The translations under genes were made by a program, and so were the position numbers. Shown one piece after another: positions 1-7,762 of a DNA stretch of 16,227 nt. The notes below the pieces were generated by a model, which saw nothing but the letters and a program-made list of their open reading frames with translations, had not been told where the DNA came from and ran no database searches. This DNA is from Spinellus fusiger. Its lineage: Eukaryota; Mucoromycota; Mucoromycetes; Mucorales; Phycomycetaceae. Within the stretch, counting starts at the first letter, position 1; every line of letters begins with the position of its first letter. The stretch is taken from contig JALLLS010000175.1 in assembly GCA_025094145.1 (NCBI GenBank), positions 1 to 16,227 on the forward strand, written 5' to 3'.

Positions 1-1
1 T

Positions 2-553
2 TTTGATATAGTAATAGAAGAGCAAGAGCAGGAGCAGGAGCAGAAACAAGAACAAGAACAAGAACAAGAACAAGAACAAGAACAAGAACAGGAACAAGCT
101 GTTCTCACAAAGGTAACCTAATCCTCTCTTACCACTACTAATAAATCAGTTCCGATGGTCCTTTGCAGGAAAAGAAGTATTTGTTACTGGCACATTTGAT
201 AATTGGACAGGTAAACTATACATATAACACTAAAGAGTACACCTAATTGTTCTTCTTTTCCTTTAGTCTCGCTTCCTATGGTTAAAGAAGAAAACTCGTC
301 TATTTTTGTGGCCGCTCTTTCCATTGACCGTTCAAAGGAGATTGAATTCAAATTCGTCGTGGATGGTATTTGGTGCTATGCAGCGGACTTACCTTACCGA
401 ACAGACAGCCGTAAGTCTTCTCTTATTTTAGTCGTGAATTATCACCTCCCACTCACTCACTCACTCACTCACTCACTCACTCACTCACTCACTCACTCGC
501 ACACACACACTATAGATGGAAATATCAACAATATATTCCATGCCCTTCCTTAA
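2..553 (+). CDS. CBM48/AMPK-type glycogen-binding domain protein, 3' part
   Basis: Four exons, join(2-112, 150-210, 267-410, 516-553), 117 residues plus stop; the 5' end lies outside the window. Introns of 37, 56 and 105 bases all have GT...AG ends and keep one frame. Exon 1 encodes a Glu-Gln low-complexity tract followed by AVLTK. Exons 2-4 encode a carbohydrate-binding module 48 / AMPK-beta glycogen-binding fold: FRWSF, then KEVFVTGTFDNW, then EFKFVVDGIWCYAADLPYRTD and finally HGNINNIF. The W in FRWSF and DNW and the late GIW are typical glycan-contact positions of this family. In fungi such domains occur in AMPK beta subunits and Crp1/Mdg1-like proteins; this copy lies at the extreme C terminus and no ASC domain follows, so it is not a standard AMPK beta subunit. 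The glycan-binding role is inferred from the family. The domain call is firm; the complete protein is unknown. Confidence 0.85.
17..99 (+). repeat. Coding hexanucleotide repeat (Glu-Gln tract)
   Basis: Tandem GAACAA/GAGCAG hexamers in frame encode alternating Glu and Gln just upstream of the CBM48 domain. The 3' part is nearly pure CAAGAA, so its length probably varies between strains. It is a charged, flexible linker in the protein. Confidence 0.85.
451..510. repeat. (ACTC)12 plus (CA)n microsatellite inside an intron
   Basis: Twelve ACTC units (451-498) followed by a short CA run lie inside the last intron of the CBM48 gene (411-515), ending only five bases before its AG acceptor. The repeat replaces the usual pyrimidine tract and explains why this intron is the longest of the gene. 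Confidence 0.9.
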
Positions 554-877
554 GTGTGCCTTCCTGTGTATAGACCCATCGTGTGGATTCTTCTTTTTTA
601 TTATTATTATTATTATTACTCTCATATATCACCCTCTGCCCACTTCTCATTCTTCGCAAGACATCAAAAATAAACCCCTCTTTTTCATTCATTCATTCTC
701 TTTCTCTCTATCCAATAAGTTCATTCTAGGACAGCGGAATCGGGAACTATGCCGAAATCATAAGGAATAGGCAGACAAAGGAGAAAGAAAAAGAAGCAAA
801 CTCAGTTGAATGTTGGCTCTTATATATACATATAAATATATATACATCTATATATCTCTGTCTCTTTGTCTGATGAA
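554..877. other. Shared 3' region between two convergent genes
   Basis: Region between the stop codons of the CBM48 gene and the MZM1-like gene. It contains a (TTA)n run at 599-617, a CATT repeat near 688-699 and a TATA-rich stretch at 820-855. AATAAA-like elements occur, but no defined terminator can be assigned. No coding sequence was seen. Confidence 0.6.
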
Positions 878-1483
878 CTAATGGCTATGGCCACAGCAGG
901 ACTCTGCACTCGACTGATTTGATGGACGCTTGCTGTTCTTACTGTTCTTAATGCTGTCATTGTCTCCCAACACAGTGTCCTTGGTAATACGCAACTCTAT
1001 TCTCCTAGACATGAATACATTGACCTATGTAGACCCATCAAGTGACTTACTAAAGACATTCTCATTACCAACAGAGACACCCTGAAGCACACGTTCCTTC
1101 AAAAGAGCAGTGACCTGATTGGCCAGACTGATATGCTATCCGATAGACTCGGTTATTATTGTTATTATCAGGACGGCTAGTCACTTACACTCTTTAGTTT
1201 GTCAGCACTGATGTCTTCCTTGTGGTGTAAGAACCGCTCCCGGGTCTCTTTTCTAGCAGCTAGACTCTATTCAGCCAACGAGGTTCTCTTTATTGAGCCA
1301 AGGGGGTTGTGGGGTTGTGGAGTTGTAGGGGAGGGAGCTTACCTTGGAGTGTTCTCACATCCTCTAATAACAGTCAATATACAGTGACATTTCAACTCAC
1401 TCATTACCTCTGAACAGTTTGGACTGCGCCCTAAGTAGGTTACGGTAGGCATAAAGAACAGAGTGTCTCGAGTTGGCTGCCAT
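878..1483 (-). CDS. MZM1: LYR-motif complex III assembly factor, Mzm1/LYRM7 family
   Basis: Five exons on the minus strand, complement(join(878-996, 1051-1135, 1189-1259, 1343-1363, 1408-1483)), give 123 residues plus stop. All four introns (54, 53, 83 and 44 bases from 3' to 5') are GT...AG. The N terminus has the LYR-type signature (VLYAYRNLLRAQSKLF), followed by DVRTLQAARKE, LKSHISLANQVTALLKERV and VLQGV, then KLRITKDTVLGDN. This follows the order and spacing I recall for human LYRM7 and yeast Mzm1, the latter also 123 residues. Members act in the mitochondrial matrix as chaperones for the Rieske iron-sulfur subunit during complex III assembly. Exon 2 is a 21-base microexon. An in-frame ATG lies 29 codons upstream (1570) with no stop between, but LYR proteins normally start close to the motif, so 1483 is preferred. 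Family call is firm; exon edges were set by eye. Confidence 0.88.
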
Positions 1484-1602
1484 GCTATCGTTTGACTTGT
1501 CAAGGGACTGGAGAGTGAAAAAACAATGTTTATTGATGAGGGGATAAGTCACTGAGTCATGTGACCCCATGCTACTCCAGGGATTAACAAGTCACTTAGA
1601 TC
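1484..1602. other. Remaining 5' flank of the MZM1-like gene
   Basis: About 120 bases separate the MZM1-like start codon from the TA site of transposon A. On the minus strand it carries a pyrimidine-rich stretch ending in CTCCAG near 1511, which could be a 5' UTR splice acceptor, and an upstream in-frame ATG at 1570. No clear TATA box was seen. Any promoter beyond this has been displaced by the 9.2-kb insertion. Confidence 0.5.
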
Positions 1603-1604
1603 TA

Positions 1605-1653
1605 CAGTATTTTTACTTGGTTTTCGGACCTTTTCAAAAAAAATTCAGACGTT
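1605..1653 (+). repeat. Left terminal inverted repeat of element A
   Basis: Begins CAGTATTTTTACTTGG and ends TCAGACGTT. It is the exact reverse complement of 3243-3291, including an eight-A run. Confidence 0.95.
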
Positions 1654-1884
1654 CTCTTTTCTTTTTTGGACGATTCCCATTCTAATTTCAGACGTTTACA
1701 AAAGGAAATTCAGACAATTCCAATTTTTTATTGGACAAGTTTCTTTTATCTTCAGACTTTTTCCTTACTTAATTTAGACAAACTCTTATTTCAGAGAAGC
1801 AGTAAATTTCATCAACCTATTTCATTATCTCCTTAAACCACATTTATAATTTTTTTTTAAAAAAAAACTGAACTAAATAAAAAG

Positions 1885-3224
1885 ATGGACTATATTAAAT
1901 ACCAACCATTAGAAGATGCATAATTGACAGAAGATACTGATGAAGAGATGGAATTAGAGACTACAGCAACTGAGTACGGCAATATTGAGATGATCGTAGA
2001 TTTCGATGTGATGTTGCAAAATCAAACAACACAGATGGCAGAAGCTATGGATAACATTGTTGAAGACATGGGAGCTGTATCATTATATCAGTCAAACAGA
2101 TATAAGAAATATACCCAAGATCAGATAGAACGGTTTATCCATGTAAAGCAAGAAGAGGGCATGTCAGTCCCAAAAGTCGCTATGCTGTGCGGTATTCCTC
2201 GAAGCACTGCATATGAATTAATAAATGAATTCAATATTAGTAACGGCACTGTTCTGCCTGGAAACAATCCAAGAAAAACGAACAACAAACCAAAGAAACT
2301 ATTCCCTCAACACTCGGCATTTCTAGTCGAACTCTTCGATAAAAATCCGTCGATTGTCCTTGAAGAAGCAAGATTAAAGTGTGAGGCGTTTCCTGGACTG
2401 GAAGTCTCTGTCAGTGGGCTTTATAAGCATATCGTTGAAAAATGTGCTTTATCCTTAAAGCAAGCAACGAAATATACAGCTAAACGAGATGCACCTAGGA
2501 CTATCAAACTTCGTTTTGATATCATTACTCAATGGAAAGCAGCTGGCGTTGATTATCAAAATAATTGTGTATTCGTCGATGAAGCCGGATTCCATACTCA
2601 AATGATTAGAGGTCGTGCGTGGTCAAAGAAAGGTGATCCAGCAATTGTGAAAGTTCATACCCAAAAGGGCGTTAATATAAGCATTGTTGGCTGTATTGCT
2701 TCATTTGGTGTTATAAACTTTTCAAAAGTTGAGCCTTTGAAAAAAACAGACGCAGAAAAATTGAAAAGGAATTTCCCCAGCAACACACAAGCAAGAAAAG
2801 AAAAGCCGCTACCCAAGATATATCAAAGCCGAAACAACTTCCAAAAGGCACTACAGCTTACCACATTGTAAAATCTATGGAATCTGTAATGGATGTTTTG
2901 GATAAGCATAACAAAAAGGGCATATTTATAGTTTTAGATAACTGTAGAATTCATCATTCTCGCTACGTTATCGATGCCATTAACAATAGAGGTTACAGAC
3001 CTCTTTTTATGCCACCTTACTCACCTTTTTTGAACCCCATCGAAGAATGCTGGTCAGAAATCAAAAAGCTTATCAGAAGAAATCCTCTAGATAAATCAGA
3101 CACACTTACTCCACGAATTACAGAAGCTTGCAACCAGATTACTTTAGAAGATTGTAAAGGATGGGTAAGACATGCTGAAACCTATTGGGATAGATGTCTT
3201 TCTAATGAGATTAAATTAAAATAG
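1885..3224 (+). pseudogene. Broken Tc1-like DD34E transposase of element A
   Basis: The gene probably began at ATG 1885 (MDYIKYQPLEDA), but a TAA at 1921-1923 follows after twelve codons; the same frame then stays open to 2871. The next in-frame ATG is at 1948, so a start there would escape the stop. The first long fragment has an acidic N terminus, a helix-turn-helix region (KYTQDQIERF to STAYELINEF, about 2107-2229) and the first catalytic Asp in VFVDEAGFH (codon 2578-2580). Near 2740-2760 the frame changes by -1, probably a one-base loss in the A7 run at 2740-2746. The second frame continues to 3224 with the second Asp (VLDNCRIHH, codon 2937) and the Glu (NPIEECW, codon 3042), spaced 34 residues apart. 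All three catalytic residues survive in broken frames. A programmed -1 shift is conceivable, but the codon phase does not fit a classic A AAA AAC site. Confidence 0.9.
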
Positions 3225-3242
3225 TCTGAATTTCCTTTCGTA

Positions 3243-3291
3243 AACGTCTGAATTTTTTTTGAAAAGGTCCGAAAACCAAGTAAAAATACTG
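3243..3291 (-). repeat. Right terminal inverted repeat of element A
   Basis: Reverse complement of 1605-1653, ending AAAAATACTG immediately before TA. The adjacent inner motif (3226-3242, GTCTGAATTTCC and onward) matches the subterminal motif of the left end. Confidence 0.95.
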
Positions 3292-3375
3292 TAGAAAGTA
3301 TGCGCTTAGTTGGTTAAAACCCAGCCTACCTGGTAGAAAGTATGCGCTTAGCTAGTTAAAATCCAGCCTACCTGG
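3292..3375 (+). repeat. Two 42-bp tandem repeats at the arm's outer edge
   Basis: Units 3292-3333 and 3334-3375 both start TAGAAAGTATGCGCTTAG and end CAGCCTACCTGG, with three differences between them. The inverted pair is at 9015-9098. They separate element A from the ACACAC terminus of the arm, and each unit starts with TA. Confidence 0.92.
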
Positions 3376-3381
3376 TAGGCT
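3365..3381. repeat. 17-bp palindrome at the arm terminus
   Basis: AGCCTACC-T-GGTAGGCT, a perfect inverted repeat with a one-base centre, formed where the second 42-bp unit meets the arm end. It recurs at the mirrored position (9009-9025). Confidence 0.85.
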
Positions 3382-4611
3382 ACACACCCAAAGATTTTTT
3401 TGACCTTTAAGCGGTGATACCTCCTTCCTTTTACGTCTAAAAATATCTTGCATTTTATGGCTCTGTGTTTAAAATCAAAGGTTTGTAAGTATCTAAATAA
3501 TTGTTTCTTTTTGTGGATACCTCAGTATCAAATTGTATTATCAATAAAATATATTGTTTATGAATAAAATTGTTTATTGTAATACTATAGCTAATACTAT
3601 ATTATGTACTATAGCTACGGCCTAAGTGCATTCTCTCATAGCAATAGAATATACACCCTAAAAGTCTTATGCTTTATTATAGGTAGATAGATAAATATGC
3701 CTTGGAGTAGACCCTAGACAGCATTGACCTTCTAGAAGACCATCTGAGACTAACTTGAAAGGAGTCTTTACTTGCCTAATAACAATACATTGAGTGCCTT
3801 GTGGAATACAATGAACTTAAACCCAGATGAAGACACTGCTTACCTTTTTATCACTAGAATAGTCCTTGATAGTGTCTATCACCTCCTTCTATTTTTTGTT
3901 TGTTAATAATAGTACATTACCTTTTTCAGTTATGCTTATCTTGACAAGTACTTGAGCGTTAAGTTGTATGGACAGTGTACGAGATAGCAAAAAGAGGGGT
4001 ATATCAAAACAAATAATATTTCATATATTATTCTGGTGATCTATACACTACCTCACTCATAAAATCACAAGTCAAAATTCACAAGTCAAACAATTCACAC
4101 TTATTTGCTTGGCCTAAAGCCAGTATTAGAAATAATACTTTGTAATCATTAAGCACATGTTAATACCAGTTACAATAACATAGTTACTGAAGTGATTATG
4201 AATACTGAGTCAATGAGTGACTATACAGTTCTCAATTTAAGTAGTTTGGTTCTATTTTATGGACAATGACACTAGAGTTAATTCTGTGTGTGTCTTATAA
4301 TAAACATCTTTCTTAAGCAGTGTCATACTGCAATACTATGGGCTTATAGTTAACACATTATGTTAAACAATAAATGCAGTGACTGAGTTGTAATATTGAG
4401 GTGACTCTTGTTCTATTTCTTGTCTTTACAGCCAATTCTATACTTTCTAATTGCAAAGTTAATAATGATTGCTTAAACAGGCAAGTAGAGTTTAAAATAG
4501 TTCATTTAGACAGCGAAAAAGCATCTTTAAACACATTAGCCAATCATAAGAATATTGCGATTTTATTCTCAGGATATTTACTTATATATCCCAAAAATCT
4601 CCTCGTGTGTA
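3382..4611 (+). mobile_element. Left arm: 1.2-kb non-coding element segment
   Basis: Runs from ACACACCCAAAGATTTTT to AAAAATCTCCTCGTGTGT; both tips read ACACACnnnnAGATTTTT inward, so the segment has short terminal inverted repeats of its own. It matches the right arm (7763-9008) in reverse with scattered one- to few-base gaps, and a diverged third copy at about 12150-13450. The open frame from 4401 starts with GTG and is not kept in the third copy, so I do not treat it as a gene. AT-rich and apparently non-coding, it could be a non-autonomous element or a long subterminal region of a larger element. Confidence 0.7.
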
Positions 4612-4662
4612 GAAGTTCACACTTTATTCTCTTACTCTTACTTCCCTCTCATCAGCAAAACA

Positions 4663-4908
4663 ATGGTTGTCATAACAAGAGAGCAGGCAATCTGCATGTT
4701 TTATTGCGAAGAGTACAATGAAACCAATGTTGAGAATTTGACCAAGGAAGTTGATGCTATAAAGAATGTCGACATTTGCTATTCTGACGATCCATTTATG
4801 CCCACTTTATGTTCCCTCCAAACCATGAGGACCAAACTAAGATATCATCTGTATCCTGCAGAAATAGAAAAAGAAGTGATTATAGAAAGTAACACTAAAA
4901 CTTTATGA
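4663..4908 (+). CDS. Small unknown ORF in the palindrome spacer (81 residues)
   Basis: ATG at 4663 in the context CAAAACAATGG, preceded by a pyrimidine-rich leader (4621-4650), reads to TGA at 4906-4908. The frame is also open upstream to 4555, but this ATG has the better context. The product is mostly polar and acidic with several cysteines (ICMFYC, DICYSDD, TLCS) and no obvious signal peptide or membrane segment. It is convergent with the recombinase-like pseudogene, whose stop lies only 27 bases away. It is absent from the arms and present once. I recognise no family; it may be a genuine small gene of the element or the first exon of a longer one. Confidence 0.4.
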   Translation: MVVITREQAICMFYCEEYNETNVENLTKEVDAIKNVDICYSDDPFMPTLCSLQTMRTKLRYHLYPAEIEKEVIIESNTKTL

Positions 4909-5905
4909 TGGCGTTTATTTATAAAAATTAATAAATTATTTTGAGCGTTGACACGTACTTGCTCTACATCTAAATACTTCTAGTCTTGAGGGATTGTTTA
5001 ATATTTCTTTTCTTTCAAATATCTCAATTTTGTTATTTTGAGGCAAATTGTCAACGATAACCTTCTCAATGTTCTTGTTGGCCCTAAAAGGAGTTTTTAG
5101 TATTTTCTTTAAATTAACCATATTTTTCAAAGCTTACTTTAAAAACTTTTTTAAATCATTTGGGTCTGTTGTCAGACTTGCATAATCCAACACTACAAGA
5201 CATATTTTTTGTTGGTAGAAATATATTGCAACATTTCTAAGAAAAAAAAGGAGAGGAGGGACTCATATAATTGATATGGAGAAATAGAAAATTGAATTGA
5301 CATTAGTGTTCTTACCTTGTGTGTTCCCATCTACATCCAGTTTTTCAATAATTCTTTGTCTACTTTTACATCCCTCTCAGAGATAGGATGGTTTGCATTT
5401 GAGCAAACTGAAACAAACAATTTATCGACCAAAGATCTTTCTCTCAGTCTGTCACATATGAGTTGAGTTAGCCCTGTTTTGTCATCAATTCCTTTTGACC
5501 TTGCATATCCTATGACATTATGGTTTTCTTTTTTTAGTTTTTGGATATGTCTTGATATTCTTCACGGTATTCAGTAATGTCTTTGATAATATTGTCTAAT
5601 ATGTTGCGTGAATAAAAATCAGAAAATAGAGATAAAAAAAAGTAAATAACAGATATGACTTACTGAAGAATTTTTTCTTTCACTGCAAATAGGGAACGGG
5701 CCCGTTTTACTTGATATTCTGACTCTCCTTTTTATGGCGCTTTTCATGAAATTGACTTTTTTGTTAGAACACCACTTTCCAAACCCCGATAGCAGATTTG
5801 TCTTCAAACAAGTCAGAGTATTTCAAAACAACAGCAAGAATATCATTCAATGTAAGACATTGTTTTCATAGACTTCATTATTGTTGGGGTCAAAGGGTAT
5901 GTATA

Positions 5906-5936
5906 CACTATTTTCACTTATTATTGTCGCACTTTT
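5906..5936 (+). repeat. Left terminal inverted repeat of element B
   Basis: 31 bases, exact reverse complement of 7535-7565. Contains the TTGTCGCAC motif that recurs in the subterminal regions. Confidence 0.93.
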
Positions 5937-6089
5937 AGAGAAAAATATGTCGCATTAATAAATTAAAACTTGACATACTAATGGATAAATATGTCGCATT
6001 AATTAATTAAAATTTGGCATAGTAAAAGATTTAAAACTGGCGTATTCTAAGTACTTGAGGTTTTTCTTACATTTTACTTTTCTTAAAAA

Positions 6090-7408
6090 ATGAATAACAT
6101 TGTGCACGAAGACGGCCAAGGAAATATCTATAATGATGAAGGCATAGCCGTTACAGTAGTGGAGATGGAGGTAGACGAGGAGACGTACCCCATTGAGACG
6201 GTTACAAATTTTCGGGATGTACCTTGACCTCAAACCACCCGAGAAGCCAGAAAGAAGAAATGTACAACAATCCGTAGACAGAGATGTCAATACAGAAGAG
6301 GATAACAGAGCTCCTGGTATCCACAGGCATTACAAAGATTCCGAAAAAGAGCAGTTGTTTGTATTGATTTATGAAAGGGGTATGAGCGTCAGAGCTGCTG
6401 CGCTGAAACTTCAAATCCACCCACTCACTGCTCAGCGATGGTACTCAAACGATCAGCAGAACCCTCAGACATTCATTGCCAGAAAAGAAGGTATTGGAAG
6501 GCCAGTCGGTAGACCAGCACTACTTGACGATAGCCATAAAAGATTCTTAGTCGATTTATTGAACGATCAGCCCTCTTTAGTCCTGGATCAAATGATGGAG
6601 AGTTTGAGAACGTCTTTTATTGATTTAGAGATATCGAAAACAGCTCTACAATTTTGTCACCAAAAATTGTAAGATCAGTCTGAAAAGAGCCCATTTTCAT
6701 TCAGTTGATCGTAATAGTCCTGAAAAGATCAAGAATCGAAAGGAGTGGGTACAGAAATGGATGGAGACAGACATGGACTACATGAGCAACTCTGTCTTTA
6801 TAGATGAGGCGGCATTCCACATCAACATGAAGCGTACTTTTGCTTGGTCAAAATTAGGTACTAATGCAGTAGTAAAAGTACCAAGAACGAGGGCCAAAAC
6901 AACAACTATTATGGGAGCAACATCTGCTCAAGGCCTTGTCAACATAAAAGTAAGACGGCCCCGAATGTTACCTGTTTCAAAGAAGAGAAGAACTACTGGA
7001 TCTGGTGGTCCTTCTCAAAAACAAAGCAAAGGCACTGTTACTGGCCACTATATCAATTTCTTGAGCGATACAATGGATGTCATGGACAATTATCCAGATG
7101 TTTTCAAGGATAATTACTTGATTATGGACAACGCCCCCATCCATATGAATGAAGACATTAAAAGCTTCATTGAAGGCCGTGGGTACAAGTGTGTTTATCT
7201 TCCCCCTTACTCACCAGAATTGAATCCCATTGAGCAATTCTGGTCTGTTTGCAAAAGCAGGTTAAAAAGAGAAAGACTCTTGGAAGAAGAAACTCTGTCA
7301 TCTAGAATCGCCGATGCATCTAACCAAGTTCTTCTCGGTGACCTCAGAGGGTTTTGCAAATACTCTGTCGATAGATTTGAGGATTGCTTACAAGAGAAGC
7401 CTCTTTAA
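6090..7408 (+). pseudogene. Broken Tc1-like DD34E transposase of element B
   Basis: ATG 6090 follows an A-rich leader and opens an acidic N terminus (MNNIVHEDGQGN...). The frame stops at 6225-6227, where one extra T appears to shift it: without it, RDVP runs into DLKPPEKPERRN in the next frame. That frame holds a helix-turn-helix region (SEKEQLFVLIYERGMSVRAA to LTAQRWY, about 6340-6445) and an RPVGRPALL segment. A second shift near 6645 (CTACAATTTTG) leads to LKRAHFHSVDR and then VFIDEAAFH (first Asp, codon 6803). The C-terminal part has a basic SKKRRT patch that may be a nuclear signal, the second Asp in IMDNAPIH (7127) and the Glu in NPIEQFW, 34 residues later. All three catalytic residues persist, but at least two frame breaks make it non-functional as written. 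Relative of the A transposase, clearly diverged. Confidence 0.9.
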
Positions 7409-7534
7409 AAATAAAACATTTATGTCGCATTTGTCGCATCCAACTTATACGCCATCTTTTAATTTATTAATGCGACAAGTTTTTTTCCACTTGTGCGCTA
7501 AGTTTTTTTCCAAAAGTGCGACAATTTTTTTTCC

Positions 7535-7565
7535 AAAAGTGCGACAATAATAAGTGAAAATAGTG
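7535..7565 (-). repeat. Right terminal inverted repeat of element B
   Basis: Exact reverse complement of 5906-5936. Immediately inside it a second copy of the AAAAGTGCGACAAT motif is found (7513-7525). Confidence 0.93.
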
Positions 7566-7762
7566 TACTATGTTCAGGAATTGAACTAGTTCTATGGCAT
7601 TGTCTAAGAAATAGCTCAATATATTAGCACACCAAACGTAACTTGCTAATATTTACGAATTTTAAGTGCTTCATTTGTATTTTCAACGTCCACTTCTAAT
7701 AAATCTCTTTTCTGGTACTTGTGTATTTTAAAAGGGTTTTGAAAGATAGTCCGCGTGCAAAG

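Larger units (their letters stand above)
1605..3291 (+). mobile_element. Tc1/mariner-like DNA transposon, copy A
   Basis: A 1687-base element between TA dinucleotides (1603-1604, 3292-3293), the target-site signature of the IS630/Tc1/mariner superfamily. Its 49-base terminal inverted repeats match perfectly. Inside the left end the motif TTCAGACGTTTAC recurs about 75 bases further in, giving subterminal repeats that are likely transposase-binding sites. It carries one broken transposase gene, so it is not autonomous. Copy A' at 9099-10786 is nearly identical and in opposite orientation. Confidence 0.93.
5906..7565 (+). mobile_element. Tc1/mariner-like DNA transposon B, inserted in the recombinase-like gene
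   Basis: A 1660-base element between TA dinucleotides (5904-5905, 7566-7567). Terminal inverted repeats of 31 bases start CACTATTTTCACTTATTATT. TGTCGCA motifs are repeated behind both ends (5948-5954, 5992-5998, 7423-7429, 7432-7438, and inverted at 7471, 7517 and 7540). Different in sequence from A, so it is a separate subfamily. Removing B with one TA restores an open frame in the host pseudogene. Confidence 0.93.
4936..7740 (-). pseudogene. Decayed multi-exon gene with GYAR motif, serine-recombinase-like, split by element B
   Basis: Reads right to left. The 5' piece (7740-7568) encodes KRDLLEVDVENTNEALKI, then after a one-base loss SYVWCANILSYFLDNAIELV. Element B interrupts it; after B the frame continues exactly with YIPFDPNNNEVYENN, then NDILAVVLKYSDLFEDK. 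Downstream are EYREEYQDIS, VIGYARSKGIDDKTG, LRERSLVDKLFVS, CLVVLDYASLTTDPNDL and a last exon (5083-4936) with IEKVIVDNLPQNN and a QRSK C terminus. Introns 5315-5237 and 5137-5084 keep GT...AG. Single-base gaps in A/T runs and several stops (CAA to TAA type) break it, and the 5' end is cut at the right arm. The GYAR(K)S motif with a downstream FVS..S.A...RD pattern recalls the serine-resolvase core and a protein family I associate with mucoralean mobile elements. Family membership is a moderate-confidence inference; coding origin is well supported. Confidence 0.6.

Noticed and set aside
516..770. 84-residue plus-strand ORF after the CBM48 stop
   Set aside because: Different frame, overlaps the last CBM48 exon and runs through a TTA microsatellite in the 3' region.
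1199..1387. 62-residue plus-strand ORF
   Set aside because: Lies antisense to exons and introns 1-3 of the MZM1-like gene, which has far stronger evidence; no motif of its own.
2740..2747. Programmed -1 ribosomal frameshift site in the A transposase
   Set aside because: The A-run and shift direction fit, but the zero-frame codon phase does not match a standard slippery heptamer, and both copies are recent duplicates, so identity is no evidence of selection. A one-base deletion is simpler.
4401..4721. Hydrophobic ORF in the left arm and its mirror at 7728-7973
   Set aside because: Starts with GTG, not ATG, and the frame is not kept in the diverged copy near 12200; probably chance open frame in non-coding arm DNA.
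6003..6420. Minus-strand ORFs of 95 and 72 residues
   Set aside because: Antisense shadows of the element B transposase.
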